From Catellatospora methionotrophica (GTDB lineage Bacteria > Actinomycetota > Actinomycetes > Mycobacteriales > Micromonosporaceae): a DNA stretch of 64,000 bases. Both the position numbers and the translations under genes were made by a program. The notes under the pieces were generated by a model. It did no database searches. It worked only from the letters and a program-made list of their open reading frames with translations, and was not told the DNA's origin. Each line of letters starts with the position of its first letter. The first letter of the stretch is position 1. The DNA lies in contig NZ_JAAOTJ010000003.1 in NCBI RefSeq assembly GCF_011297335.1, positions 1 through 64,000 of the forward strand. The letters run 5' to 3'. This document shows, one piece after another, positions 16,008-25,593 of this stretch.

Positions 16008-18704
16008 TCACTGGACGCCGAGGTTGCCGTTGTCCAGCGTCACCACACCCGACTCGTACGGCGTGCCCGTGCCGGTGATGCGCAGCGAGAACGTGTCGTG
16101 GCCCTTGCCCGGGTTGCCGCCGTCGAACAGCGTGGCGCGCAGCGTGGCGGGGCTGCCGCCGAACCGGCCCGTGGCCTGGAAGACCGCCCGGTCACCGACC
16201 ACGACGAGCCAGGTGACGGTGTCGACGTCGAAGCGCTGCGCCGCGCGGTCGACGCGGACCGAACCGCTGGGTACGCCGCCCTGGTACCGGATCGAGGAGG
16301 TCATCCGCAGGTCGGTGCCCGCCCGGTCGTCGCCGCGGCCGGTGCCGGACACGCGGCCCGCCGGGTTGAACAGGACCAGCTCGGCGTCGACGGGCGGCCC
16401 GGTGAAGTACGCGCCGGTGAGGTCGGCGCGCAGCGCCCAGATGTCGGCCGGGGCCGCCGTCAGTGACACCTCCGCCCGTCCGGCGGCGTCGAACACCACG
16501 TCGTAGGAGCGGCTGCCGCTGGTCAGCGTCGGCGACAGGCTCAGGTGGGCGCCGGCCCGGCTGAGGTCGGCCGGATACCCGTCGGCCTCCTGGGTGGCCT
16601 GCAGTGTCAGCTTCGCACCGGTCCCCGCCGCTTGAACCAGGCCGGTCACGGTGAAGGTGAGGTTCTCCCGCTCGACGGTGAGTGTCGTGTCGGTGGCCGC
16701 CGCCTCGTACAGCCCGTCCGCCGGGGTGCGGGCCAGCACCGGGTAGTCGCCCGGGGCCCGGTCGGCGAGCCAGGTGGCCCTGGCTACGCCGTCGGCGCCG
16801 GTCGTCGCGGTGAGCGTCTGGCCGGCGACGGTGAAGTCGACCTGCCTGCCGGCAACGGGCGTGCCGGTGATGCCGTCGCGGACGACCGCCGACAGGGCCG
16901 CCGGGTCCGAGTGGTCGACGGAGGCGTCGCCGGTGTAGGAGATGTCCAGCGGCCTCTTGCGCACGTCGACGAGGAACTGGTAGTCGGTCCGGATGTCGGT
17001 GTCGGTGGTGCTGGTCCCCCGCGCGAACAGCGAGTGCTGGCCGACCCGTTCCCCGGCCGGGACGGTGACCTTGATGGTCGCCGTGGCCTGCTGCCCCGCC
17101 GCGAGCGTCATCCGCTGCGTGGTGGCCGTCCAGGTCGAGGGCACCAGTTCGGTGAAGTCGAAGGTGTCGGTCTCCTCGCCGGTGTTGCGCACCGTGAACG
17201 ACAGGTCGGTGGGCGTGCCCATGGTCAGCGTCGGCCGCGGGGCGTTGCCGCGGGCGTCGGCCGGGTCGACGAGCACACCGGGGCCCCGGACGTCGAGGTA
17301 GACCTGGGACCACCAGGTGTCGGCCGGGCCACCGGCGAAGAACGGCTTGCCGATGGCACGCACGGCGACCTTCGCGGGGGTGCCGTCGGCCCACGGCCGG
17401 TCCATGGTGCGCTGCGGCGTACGGGAGTCGCTCGGGTCCCACGCGTCGATGTCGCTGCCGCCGTCGCAGGCCACCGAAGTCTCGGCGGGGTCCTCGTCGA
17501 CGCGGCCGTCCCCGTCGTTGTCGATGCTGTCGACGGGGTCCTCGTCGGTGCGGCCGTCGACGTCCTCGTCGACACAGCCCGGGGTGCGCACCCCGTCGGG
17601 GCGCATCAGTTCGACGCCGCGTACGTGCTCCTGGGTGCTGCGCACGTTGCGCTCGTCGATGCGGAACACGACGACGCCGCTGTCCGGGACGCTCTGGTCG
17701 TAGGTGCCCGCCCGGGGTGTGCGGGCCTCGATGAGGAAGTAGTCCTCGGTGCCGCGCTCAGGGTCGTAGATCAGGTAGGTGGTGGCGATGCTGAGGTCAG
17801 AGACGGTGACGTAGCGGTCGGCGGTGACCACGACCGGTTTCTGCCCGCCGAGGTGCATCTTCGTCCACTGGTTCGGCTCGTACCACAGCTCACCTCCGGC
17901 GCAGGTGGGTCCGGCGAGGTCCCAGCTGCCGACGCCGAAGCCGTAGTGGTCGTACAGGTCGTACAGCTGGTGGCCGAGTTCGTGGGCGAGGGTGATGCGG
18001 TTGGTCGCGGTGCCGCTGTCGGCGGTGCGGAAGCCGATGGTCTTGCCGTCGAGCTTGCCGCCGGCGGCGACCTCGCGGGTCTGCCCGCAGTTGTCGGTGC
18101 CGGGCCGGGACGTGAAGATCGTGGCCACGCCGAGTTCGGTGTCCTCGACGGTGCCGTCGCGGTCGGTGTCGTAGCGCGCGAAGTCGACGAACGGGTCGGC
18201 GAGGTCGATCATCCTGCGCCGCCGCTGCGCCGGGTCCATCGCGATGCCCGGCCCGGACGCGCCCAGGTCGACCACGACGACGCCGTTGTCCGCGTCGCCG
18301 AAGGACTCGATGGCGGGCACCAGCACCCCGAGGTCGTGCTGGAGGTAGTAGTCGGCGACGTTGCCGAAGGTGAACAGCGGGAAGTACTTCGCCTCGATGT
18401 CGGCCTCGGTGACGTTGGTCAGGTCGTTGAACGTGGCGTATACCACCAGCAGCGGGATCAGCGTGTCGCCGCGGTCGTGGAACAGCGGGGCGTGCGGGCT
18501 GGCCGGGTGGCTGAAGTCCGGCAGCGGGAACGGGTACCCGGGCCCGGCGGCATGGGCGGGCGGGGCGAACGGCAGCAGCCCGGCCAGCAGCGCGAGCACC
18601 GTCGCCAGCGCGCCGAGCAGGCGCACGCGCAGCCTCGCGGGGAGGCGGACGGTGCGGATCCTGGTGGGATCCGGTTCGGACAGGGGTGATGCGGATGCGG
18701 CCAT
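16008..18704 (-). CDS. Secreted M6-like metalloprotease with repeat and Ig-like domains
   Basis: The 898-residue protein has a long signal peptide (hydrophobic core about 30-48, 'AHAA' cleavage region near 53). The catalytic domain carries 'HELGHQLYDLYD', the zinc-binding HEXXH with His241 and His245, as in M6 (immune inhibitor A-like) peptidases. Around residues 380-410 an Asp-rich insert ('DSIDNDGDGRVDEDP') resembles thrombospondin type-3 or dockerin calcium loops. The C-terminal half (about 470-890) consists of beta-sandwich modules, including an NPCBM/CARDB-like stretch and a bacterial Ig-like domain. It probably degrades extracellular protein. It ends at a shared terminator and its start faces the GH42 terminator. 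Confidence 0.8.
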   Translation of the reverse strand: MAASASPLSEPDPTRIRTVRLPARLRVRLLGALATVLALLAGLLPFAPPAHAAGPGYPFPLPDFSHPASPHAPLFHDRGDTLIPLLVVYATFNDLTNVTEADIEAKYFPLFTFGNVADYYLQHDLGVLVPAIESFGDADNGVVVVDLGASGPGIAMDPAQRRRRMIDLADPFVDFARYDTDRDGTVEDTELGVATIFTSRPGTDNCGQTREVAAGGKLDGKTIGFRTADSGTATNRITLAHELGHQLYDLYDHYGFGVGSWDLAGPTCAGGELWYEPNQWTKMHLGGQKPVVVTADRYVTVSDLSIATTYLIYDPERGTEDYFLIEARTPRAGTYDQSVPDSGVVVFRIDERNVRSTQEHVRGVELMRPDGVRTPGCVDEDVDGRTDEDPVDSIDNDGDGRVDEDPAETSVACDGGSDIDAWDPSDSRTPQRTMDRPWADGTPAKVAVRAIGKPFFAGGPADTWWSQVYLDVRGPGVLVDPADARGNAPRPTLTMGTPTDLSFTVRNTGEETDTFDFTELVPSTWTATTQRMTLAAGQQATATIKVTVPAGERVGQHSLFARGTSTTDTDIRTDYQFLVDVRKRPLDISYTGDASVDHSDPAALSAVVRDGITGTPVAGRQVDFTVAGQTLTATTGADGVARATWLADRAPGDYPVLARTPADGLYEAAATDTTLTVERENLTFTVTGLVQAAGTGAKLTLQATQEADGYPADLSRAGAHLSLSPTLTSGSRSYDVVFDAAGRAEVSLTAAPADIWALRADLTGAYFTGPPVDAELVLFNPAGRVSGTGRGDDRAGTDLRMTSSIRYQGGVPSGSVRVDRAAQRFDVDTVTWLVVVGDRAVFQATGRFGGSPATLRATLFDGGNPGKGHDTFSLRITGTGTPYESGVVTLDNGNLGVQ

Positions 18705-18926
18705 GACGGCTCCTCAGCGCAACGGACACCGGCGGCTTCAGCGGTGTGGACATCACTACGATCCGGCCGCGGCGCGCGGTCGCAACGGATTCCTCCACAA
18801 CGTGACAGACAGATATCTGCACGTCGGAGGGGAAGCACAAAGCTTACGTACCGGACAAGAAGGGACGTCAATGTGCGCTGCCGAGTGGTGCCCGAACGGC
18901 TTCCACGGAAAGGGTCGCCGTATCGG

Positions 18927-18968
18927 CGGACGGAGCGGGACCGCCTGCTCGCGGTCCCGCTCCGTCCG
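18927..18968. terminator. Hairpin terminator of the beta-galactosidase operon
   Basis: Perfect 18-base-pair stem with a six-base loop, beginning 24 bases after the GH42 stop on the minus strand. The remaining gap to the protease start (18705-18926) shows no gene. Confidence 0.85.
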
Positions 18969-18991
18969 ATGTCGCCGGTGGTGTGCCGGAC

Positions 18992-21028
18992 TCAAGCCAG
19001 GCGCAGCACCGCCGCGCCGCGCGGTGCCAGCGGCAGCTCCCCGTCCGGCCCGCGGGTTCCGACGAGCGCCTCGCCGGGCAGGCCGGTGACGGTCGTCGGC
19101 TGGTCGGTGCGGTTGACCAGGAACGCGAAACGTTCCCGTCCCCGGTGGCGCACGGTCAGCTCGACCGCGCCGCGTGCCTCGGCCGGCAGTTCGCTCGTCA
19201 CGCCCGCGGCCTCGGCCAGCCCGGCCAGGATCGCGGTGACGCCCTGCGCGCCGAGCCGGGTCGACACGTAGGCGGCTGAGCCTGCGCCGACGGCGCGTCG
19301 GGTGACGGCAGGGTGCCCGGCGTGCTCGCCGCCGGCATAGCGTGACAGCACGGCCACGTCGGACCCGGTGACCTGGACCCGTTCGGTCCACAGGGTCGCG
19401 GCCAGGTCGCCGTCGACGGTCACGGATTCCGTGTCGAGCAGCGGCGCGAACTCCTCGACGCGTACGCCGAGCAGGTCGCGCAGCGCGCCGGGGTGCCCGC
19501 CGAGCCAGACGTGGTCGTGCTCGTCGACGATGCCGGAGAAGTACGTCGTGACCAGGTGCCCGCCGGACTCGGCGTAGGCCTGCAGCTCCTTGGCGGCCGG
19601 TGCGCTGACCATGTGCAGCATCGGCGCGACGACCAGGGAGTATCCGTCCAGTGCCGTGCCCAGCGGGACGACGTCGGCGCGGATGCCGAGGTTCAGCAAC
19701 GCGGTGTACCAGTCCAGCGCCTCCTGGCGGTAGCGCAGCCGGTCGGTCGGGTGGGAGTCGGCCTCGGCGGCCCACCACGAGTCCCAGTGGAAGACGATCG
19801 CGGCGGGTGCCTGCTCGCGGGTCGTCCCGGCGACCGGGGCCAGGTCGCGCAGTGTCGCGCCGAGGGCGCCGGCGGCCCGGAACACGTCGCTGTCTTCTCC
19901 GGCGTGCGGGACCATCGCCGAGTGGTACTTCTCCGCGCCGGCCGCGGACTGCCGCCACTGGAAGAAGCAGACCGCGTCGGCGCCGTGCGCGACGTGGGTG
20001 AGCGAGTCGCGGGCAAGTTCGCCGGGCTTCTTGGCGACGTTGACCGGCTGCCAGTTGACGGCGCTGGTGGAGTGCTCCATGAGGAACCACGGGCGGCCCC
20101 CGGCGATGTTGCCGGTCAGGTTCGCCGAGAACGACAGCTCGTCGAACGCCTGCGGGCCGGGCTCGACGTAGTGGTCGTTGGACACGAAGTCGATGTCGGC
20201 GGCCCAGGCGGCGTAGTCCATGCCCTTGGTGCCACCCATGATCATGAAGTTGGTGGTGACGGGCACGTCCGGGGTGTGCCGGTGCAGGATGTCGCGTTCG
20301 GCCCGCAGGTGCTGGCGCAGCGCGTCGGAGGAGAAGCGCTTGAAGTCCAGCTGCTGGGTCGGGTTGGGGTGGGTCGCGGCGAGCCGGGGCGGCAGGATCT
20401 GCGCCCAGTCGCTGTACTCCTGCGACCAGAACGCGGTGCCCCAGGCGTGGTTGAGCGCGTCCAGGGTGGCGTAGCGGTCGCGCAGCCAGTCGCGGAAGGC
20501 ACGCGCGGCGTCGTCGGAGTAGTCGTAGACGTTGTGGCAGCCCAGCTCGTTGGACACGTGCCAGGCCGTGAGCGCCGGGTGGTCGGCGTAGCGGGCGGCC
20601 ATCTTGTCGACCAGGGCCAGGGCGTGCTCGCGGAAGATCGGGGAGGTGGGTCGCCAGTGCTGGCGTCCGCCGGGCCAGACCGTCTCGCCGCGGGCGTTGA
20701 CCGGCAGGATCTCCGGGTGCTTGGCGGTGAGCCACGGCGGCGGCGACGCGGTGGCGGTGGCCAGGTCGACGGCGATGCCGTTGTCGTAGAGCAGGCCCAT
20801 GACCTCGTCGAGCCAGCCGAAGCGCCAGGTGTCCTCGGCGGGCTGCAGCTTCGCCCAGGAGAAGATGGCGAGCGAGACGATGTTGACGCCGGCTTCGCGC
20901 ATGAGGCGTACGTCGTCGCGCCACACCTCCCGCGGCCACTGCTCGGGGTTGTAGTCGGCGCCGTAGGCGAGGCCGGGTGCCACGTTGTCGGGCCGGCGCA
21001 GCCACTGCGGGCGGGCGGGAGGGGTCAC
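18992..21028 (-). CDS. GH42 beta-galactosidase
   Basis: From the GTG at 21028 the protein has 678 residues; AAGGAG lies eight bases upstream, and upstream in-frame sequence is Arg/Pro-rich shadow. It has no signal peptide and would act in the cytoplasm. The barrel starts with 'YGADYNPEQWP'; the acid/base Glu161 is in 'WHVSNELG' and the nucleophile Glu318 in 'FLMEHSTSAVNW'. The GH42 trimerisation and C-terminal beta domains follow. It hydrolyses beta-galactosides brought in by the adjoining importer. It is the last gene of the minus-strand unit beginning at 24346 and is separated from the binding-protein gene by a segment with competing hairpins. Confidence 0.9.
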   Translation of the reverse strand: MTPPARPQWLRRPDNVAPGLAYGADYNPEQWPREVWRDDVRLMREAGVNIVSLAIFSWAKLQPAEDTWRFGWLDEVMGLLYDNGIAVDLATATASPPPWLTAKHPEILPVNARGETVWPGGRQHWRPTSPIFREHALALVDKMAARYADHPALTAWHVSNELGCHNVYDYSDDAARAFRDWLRDRYATLDALNHAWGTAFWSQEYSDWAQILPPRLAATHPNPTQQLDFKRFSSDALRQHLRAERDILHRHTPDVPVTTNFMIMGGTKGMDYAAWAADIDFVSNDHYVEPGPQAFDELSFSANLTGNIAGGRPWFLMEHSTSAVNWQPVNVAKKPGELARDSLTHVAHGADAVCFFQWRQSAAGAEKYHSAMVPHAGEDSDVFRAAGALGATLRDLAPVAGTTREQAPAAIVFHWDSWWAAEADSHPTDRLRYRQEALDWYTALLNLGIRADVVPLGTALDGYSLVVAPMLHMVSAPAAKELQAYAESGGHLVTTYFSGIVDEHDHVWLGGHPGALRDLLGVRVEEFAPLLDTESVTVDGDLAATLWTERVQVTGSDVAVLSRYAGGEHAGHPAVTRRAVGAGSAAYVSTRLGAQGVTAILAGLAEAAGVTSELPAEARGAVELTVRHRGRERFAFLVNRTDQPTTVTGLPGEALVGTRGPDGELPLAPRGAAVLRLA

Positions 21029-21060
21029 GGGGTCGCTCCTTGCGAGGTGGTGCGAGAGGG

Positions 21061-21140
21061 CCGCGCCGCGGACGGTCGGGGTGGTCCGTCCGCGGCGCGG
21101 GGTACGTCGCGGGCGGGGTCGTGTCCCGTCCGCGGCGCGG
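21061..21140. promoter_or_regulatory. Competing hairpin arms between binding-protein and GH42 genes
   Basis: A 15-base arm at 21061-21075 is perfectly complementary to 21086-21100, giving a 15-bp stem with a 10-base loop. It is equally complementary to an exact second copy at 21126-21140. Only one pairing is possible at a time. The segment may be a processing site, partial terminator or attenuator that sets expression of the hydrolase relative to the importer. Confidence 0.5.
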
Positions 21141-21147
21141 GCCACGG

Positions 21148-22488
21148 TCAGCCGACCGTGAAACCCTGGTCCTTGCCGTACTTGGCGGACGCGTCCTGCC
21201 AGGCCTTGAGCCCGTCGGTCAGCGGCTTGTCCGTCACGTACGCCTGTCCGACGGTGTCGTTGAAGATGCTGTTGGCGTACACCTGGAAGGGCAGGTACGA
21301 CCAGCCGGGAACGACGTCGGCGGCCGACTTGGCGAAGATCTCGTTGGCCTTCTGCCCGCCGAAGTAGCCGAACTCCTTGCCCAGGAACTCGGCGGACTTC
21401 AGCTCGGCGGTGGTGGCCGGGAACGCCCCGTTGTCGACGCGGATCTTCACGCCCTCACCGGCGGTGGCGTACTTGAGGAACGCGTAGGCGAGGGCGTTGT
21501 TCGGGCCGGCCTTCGGGATCGCCAGCGAGCTGCCGCCGTTCTCGGCCGCGGCGCTGGCCCCGGCGGTCCACTGCGGCATGGGCGCGACACGCCACTTGCC
21601 CTTGGCACCGGGCACGCCGGACTCCAGGTTGGCGGGCATCCACGCGCCGATGACCAGGGTGGCGATGCTGCCGTCGCCCAGGCCCTTGTACCAGCCGTCG
21701 CTCCACGAGCCGACGGGTGCGACGAGCTTGTCGCTGAGCAGCTTCTGCCAGGTGCCGGCGAACTTGGCCGAGCCCTCGTCGGCCAGGTTGATCTTCACGT
21801 TGGTGCCGTCGACGGCGAACGGCTTACCGCCGGCCTGCCAGATGAGGCTGGTGGTGAAGCCCGCGTCACCGGTGTCGTTGGTGATGTAGGCCTTCGGGTC
21901 GGCGGCGTGCAGCTTCTTGGCCGCGGCGGCGTACTCGTCCCAGGTGGTCGGCACTTCGATCTTGTGCTTGTCGAAGACCTCCTTGTTGTAGAACAGCGCC
22001 ATCGGGCCGGAGTCCATCGGCAGGCCGAAGGTGCCGCCGCCGGTCTTGACCGACGACCACGGGCCGGGGGTGAAGGTGCCGTCGAGCTCGCCCGCGCCGA
22101 ACGCGGTCAGGTCGGTCAGCGACTTGCCGAGGGCGAACTGGGGCAGGGCGTAGTACTCGATCTGCGCGACGTCGGGCACGCCCGAACCGGCGGCGACGGC
22201 GTTCTGCAGCGCGGTGTACTGGTCGTTGCCGGTGCCGGCGTTGACCAGGTTCACCTTGACCTTGGGGTACTTGGCCTCGAACGCGGCGACGGCCTGCTTG
22301 AGGGTCGGCTCCCAGGCCCAGACGGTGATCGAGCCGCCCTTGTCGAGCGCGGCCTGCACCTGGTCTGCCGAGACCGGGGTGGTGGTGTCGCCGCTGTCGT
22401 CGGAGCCGCAGGCGGCCAGGGCCGCGGTGGTGATCGCGGCCGTGGCGAGCGCCGCTGTGCGCAGGAACGCGCGTCGGTTGGTGAACAT
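21148..22488 (-). CDS. Sugar ABC transporter solute-binding lipoprotein (galactoside locus)
   Basis: The 446-residue protein has a Tat-like signal ('NRRAFLRTAAL') and a lipobox ending 'LAACG' (Cys near 27), so it is a surface lipoprotein. The family 1 binding fold is shown by 'ALFYNKEVFDKH' and the 'WQAGGKPF' and 'SSLAIPKAG' regions. AGAGGA lies six bases before the ATG. It is the third gene of the importer unit, after two permeases and before the GH42 gene. The likely ligand is a beta-galactoside oligosaccharide (inference from GH42). Confidence 0.9.
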   Translation of the reverse strand: MFTNRRAFLRTAALATAAITTAALAACGSDDSGDTTTPVSADQVQAALDKGGSITVWAWEPTLKQAVAAFEAKYPKVKVNLVNAGTGNDQYTALQNAVAAGSGVPDVAQIEYYALPQFALGKSLTDLTAFGAGELDGTFTPGPWSSVKTGGGTFGLPMDSGPMALFYNKEVFDKHKIEVPTTWDEYAAAAKKLHAADPKAYITNDTGDAGFTTSLIWQAGGKPFAVDGTNVKINLADEGSAKFAGTWQKLLSDKLVAPVGSWSDGWYKGLGDGSIATLVIGAWMPANLESGVPGAKGKWRVAPMPQWTAGASAAAENGGSSLAIPKAGPNNALAYAFLKYATAGEGVKIRVDNGAFPATTAELKSAEFLGKEFGYFGGQKANEIFAKSAADVVPGWSYLPFQVYANSIFNDTVGQAYVTDKPLTDGLKAWQDASAKYGKDQGFTVG

Positions 22489-22543
22489 CGGTGTCCTCTC
22501 AAACGGGGGTGTTGCGCCTTGCGTGAGCGGTGAGGTCGGTGGG

Positions 22544-23419
22544 TCAGTCCTTGACGCCGCCGGCGGCCAGGCCGGACTGCCAGTAGCGCTGCAGGAACAG
22601 GAACGCGGCCAGCAGCGGCAGGATGGTCAGCAGCGAGCCGGTGATGACCAGGTGGAAGATGGCCTGCCCGCCGGCGGTGGCGGCCTGGTCGTTCCACGCG
22701 TTGAGGCCCAGGGTCAGCGGGTACCAGTCCGGGTCCTTGAGCATGATCAGCGGCAGGAAGTAGTTGTTCCACGTGGCGACCATGGTGAACAGCGCGACGG
22801 TGACGATGCCGGGGGCCAGCAGCGGCATGCAGATGCGTACGAAGGTGCGCAGCTCGCCCGCGCCGTCGACGCGGGCGGCTTCCAGCAGTTCGCCGGGGAT
22901 GGCGCTGGCCGCGAAGGTCCACATGAGGTAGAGCCCGAACGGCGAGATCAGCGACGGGATGATCACGGCCCAGGGCGTGTTGGTGAGCCCGAGCTTGGAG
23001 AACATCAGGAAGGTCGGCACGGCCAGGGCGGTTCCAGGGACCGCGACCGCGCCGATGACGACGGCGAACACGCCGCGTTTGCCGGGGAAGTCGAACTTCG
23101 CCAGGGCGTAGCCGCCCAGGGTGGCCAGCGCGGTCGCGCCGCCCGCGCCCAGCACGACGTAGAGCAGGGTGTTGAGCAGCCACCGGACGAACACGCCGTT
23201 GTCGTAGGTGAGCGTGTCGTGGATGTTGCGCAACAACGCGAAGTCGCCGTCGAACCACAGCCCGAACGAGGTGAACAGGCCTTCCTGGGTCTTGCTGGCG
23301 TTGATGACCAGCCATACCAGCGGCACCAGGCTGTAGATCAGCATGAGCGCGGTGAGCGCGGTCAGCAGCGGGCTGCGTCTGGTCTGCTTGGCGCGCAGCG
23401 AGCGGCGGGGGCTCGTCAT
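22544..23419 (-). CDS. Sugar ABC transporter permease, MalG-like (galactoside locus)
   Basis: A 291-residue CUT1 permease with six predicted membrane segments. The EAA loop reads 'ELLEAARVDGAGELRTF' (about residues 175-195) for contact with the ATPase. Its ATG follows the stop of the upstream permease with no gap. 'WLVINASKTQEG' and 'RWLLNTLLYV' are typical of the MalG-type subunit. No ATPase gene is nearby. Confidence 0.9.
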   Translation of the reverse strand: MTSPRRSLRAKQTRRSPLLTALTALMLIYSLVPLVWLVINASKTQEGLFTSFGLWFDGDFALLRNIHDTLTYDNGVFVRWLLNTLLYVVLGAGGATALATLGGYALAKFDFPGKRGVFAVVIGAVAVPGTALAVPTFLMFSKLGLTNTPWAVIIPSLISPFGLYLMWTFAASAIPGELLEAARVDGAGELRTFVRICMPLLAPGIVTVALFTMVATWNNYFLPLIMLKDPDWYPLTLGLNAWNDQAATAGGQAIFHLVITGSLLTILPLLAAFLFLQRYWQSGLAAGGVKD

Positions 23420-24346
23420 CTACCTGTCCTTCCGCGTGCCACGCAGCTGGACGGCGTAGGCGACGATCATGGTGAGGATGCCCATGACGATGGCGACGGT
23501 CGCGGAGTAGTTGTACTGCTGGCCGGAGAACGACAGCGAGTACGCGTACATGTTCGGGGTGAAGTACGTGGTGATCGCGTTGGGCGCGAGACTCTGCAGG
23601 ATGCTGGGCTCGTTGAACAGCTGGAAGCTGCCGATGATCGAGAAGATCGTGGCGATGAGCAGCGCGCCCCGGATCGCCGGGAGCTTGATCGCCCTGATGA
23701 CCTGGAACTGGCTCGCGCCGTCGAGTTCGGCGGCCTCGTACAGCGACTTCGGCACGACCTGCAGCGCGCTGTAGAAGATCAGCATGTTGTAGCCGACGAA
23801 CTCCCAGGTGACGATGTTGCCGATGGAGGCCAGCACCAGGTCCGGGGACAGCGGGTCGGGCAGTGAGATGCCGAACGTGTCGTTGATGTTGCCGACCAGG
23901 CCGAAGCGGGAGCCGTACATGAAGCCCCACATGAGCGTGGCGACCACGGCGGGCACGGCGTAGGGCATGAACACCGCGACCCGGAAGAAGGCTTTGCCGT
24001 ACAGCCGGCCGCTGTCGATGGCCAGGGCGATCAGCAGCGCCAGGATCAGCATGATCGGCACCTGTACGAGCAGGAACAGCGTCACCCGCCAGGTCGCCGA
24101 CCAGAACTGCGGGTCGGTGAAGACCTGCTGGTAGTTCTCCAGCCCGACGAAGCTCGTGCCGCCGATCAGCCGGGTCCGGAACACGCTCAGGTAGATCGCG
24201 TAGGCGATGGGTGCGACGAAGACGAACGCGAACACCGTCATGAACGGGCCGACGAACGCCCAGCCGGTCCAGGAGCGGCGGCGGCGCGCCGGTCTGGGAG
24301 CGGTCTGGCCGGTGCGTGTGATGGTCGGAGGGGCAAGCACCGTCAT
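23420..24346 (-). CDS. Sugar ABC transporter permease, MalF-like (galactoside locus)
   Basis: A 308-residue CUT1 permease with a basic N-terminus and six membrane segments. The EAA loop is 'SLYEAAELDGASQFQV' (about 205-220). The ATG at 24346 is preceded by a strong AAGGAGGA. It is the first gene of the galactoside unit; upstream lie two 16-base palindromes suited to the divergent LacI regulator, the nearer one about 45 bases from the start. Confidence 0.9.
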   Translation of the reverse strand: MTVLAPPTITRTGQTAPRPARRRRSWTGWAFVGPFMTVFAFVFVAPIAYAIYLSVFRTRLIGGTSFVGLENYQQVFTDPQFWSATWRVTLFLLVQVPIMLILALLIALAIDSGRLYGKAFFRVAVFMPYAVPAVVATLMWGFMYGSRFGLVGNINDTFGISLPDPLSPDLVLASIGNIVTWEFVGYNMLIFYSALQVVPKSLYEAAELDGASQFQVIRAIKLPAIRGALLIATIFSIIGSFQLFNEPSILQSLAPNAITTYFTPNMYAYSLSFSGQQYNYSATVAIVMGILTMIVAYAVQLRGTRKDR

Positions 24347-24390
24347 GTCTCCTCCTTCCGACAGATCTCAAGAATGGCTGGTCAGGCCAG

Positions 24391-24406
24391 ATGTTTACGC
24401 AAACAT
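24391..24406. promoter_or_regulatory. LacI-type operator, near-perfect palindrome
   Basis: ATGTTTACGCAAACAT, one mismatch pair away from a perfect palindrome, 44 bases upstream of the first permease gene. It matches the perfect copy at 24468. Confidence 0.8.
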
Positions 24407-24467
24407 AGCGCTCACGTCACAGGCGTCCACATCTGCACAAAATGAGATCGCTCGATAACGCTACGTA

Positions 24468-24483
24468 ATGTTTACGTAAACAT
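24468..24483. promoter_or_regulatory. LacI-type operator, perfect 16-base palindrome
   Basis: ATGTTTACGTAAACAT has the central CG typical of LacI-family sites. It lies 77 bases from the first operator centre-to-centre, so a tetramer or looped repressor could control both the importer unit and the regulator gene. Confidence 0.85.
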
Positions 24484-24570
24484 CAGCTCGGTGATAGTGT
24501 CACCGACGCCGAACAGACGTCAAGAACCGGTTTCGGATTCGTTACCCGGAGCACTCCCGAAGGAGCACGG

Positions 24571-25593
24571 ATGAGCCGGCCGAAGGCGGCCCGCGTGTCG
24601 ATGGCCGACGTGGCCCGGCTCGCCGGCGTGTCCTCCCAGACCGTCTCCCGCGTGGCCAACGGCCACTCCAGCGTCGTCGGCAGCACCCGCCAGCAGGTGC
24701 TCGCGGCGATGAAAGAGCTCGACTACCGCCCCAACAGCGCCGCGCGCGCACTCAAGAGCGGCCAGTTCCGCACCATCGGCGTGATCCTGTTCACCCTGTC
24801 CAGCACCGGCAACAGCCGCACCCTGGAAGCCATCGCCGACCATGCGGCGCTGCAGGGATATGCCATCACGCTCATTCCTGTCGCCATGCCCACCCAGGAC
24901 AGCGTGCTCGGCGCGTTCACCCGCCTCGGCGAGCTCGCCGTCGACGGCGTCATCGTGATCATGGAAGTGCACCTGCTCGACGCGGCGACGGTCACCCTGC
25001 CGCCGAACGTCCAGGTCGTGGTCGTCGACTCCGACGCCGGCGACCGGTACACCGTGGTCGACACCGACCAGGCCGACGGCGCCCGCCAGGCGGTGGCGCA
25101 CCTGCTGGAACTGGGCCACCGCACGGTGTGGCACGTCACCGGGCCCGAGGAGTCCTTCGCCAGCCAGCGGCGTGCCCAGGCCTGGCGCGACACCCTCACC
25201 GCCGCCGGCCGTCAGGCACCCCCGGCACTGCACGGCGACTGGTCGGCCGCCTCGGGCTACCGCGCCGGGCTCGCCCTGGCCGACGAACCCGGCTGCACGG
25301 CCGTGTTCGTCTCCAACGACCAGATGGCGCTGGGCGTGCTGCGCGCCCTGCACGAACGGGGCCGCGCCGTGCCCGCCGACGTCAGCGTCGTCGGCTTCGA
25401 CGACATCCCCGACGCGGGCTCCTTCATCCCGCCGCTGACCACCGTGCACCAGGACTTCGCCGAGGTCGGCCGCCGCTGTGTGGACGGCATCCTGCGCCAG
25501 ATCGAGCGCGGCGAGACCGCACACGGCACCGCGCTCGTGCCGACCCGGCTGGTGGTACGCGACAGCACCGCCCCGCCGCCCGCCGACCGGTAA
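24571..25593 (+). CDS. LacI-family repressor of the galactoside locus
   Basis: The 340-residue protein has an N-terminal LacI HTH (about residues 9-58, 'MADVARLAGVSSQTVSRV') with the hinge helix in 'NSAARALKSG'. A periplasmic-binding-like effector domain follows, including 'VSNDQMALGVLRAL' and 'VSVVGFDDIPDAG'. It is divergent from the importer and GH42 genes, and two matching palindromes lie between them. By family rules it represses without inducer, and a galactoside-derived sugar is the likely inducer. AAGGAG precedes the ATG. Confidence 0.92.
   Translation: MSRPKAARVSMADVARLAGVSSQTVSRVANGHSSVVGSTRQQVLAAMKELDYRPNSAARALKSGQFRTIGVILFTLSSTGNSRTLEAIADHAALQGYAITLIPVAMPTQDSVLGAFTRLGELAVDGVIVIMEVHLLDAATVTLPPNVQVVVVDSDAGDRYTVVDTDQADGARQAVAHLLELGHRTVWHVTGPEESFASQRRAQAWRDTLTAAGRQAPPALHGDWSAASGYRAGLALADEPGCTAVFVSNDQMALGVLRALHERGRAVPADVSVVGFDDIPDAGSFIPPLTTVHQDFAEVGRRCVDGILRQIERGETAHGTALVPTRLVVRDSTAPPPADR

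Noticed and set aside
21029-21145. N-terminal extension of the GH42 protein
   Set aside because: Arg-rich, contains the competing hairpin arms, and a good ribosome-binding site precedes GTG 21028.
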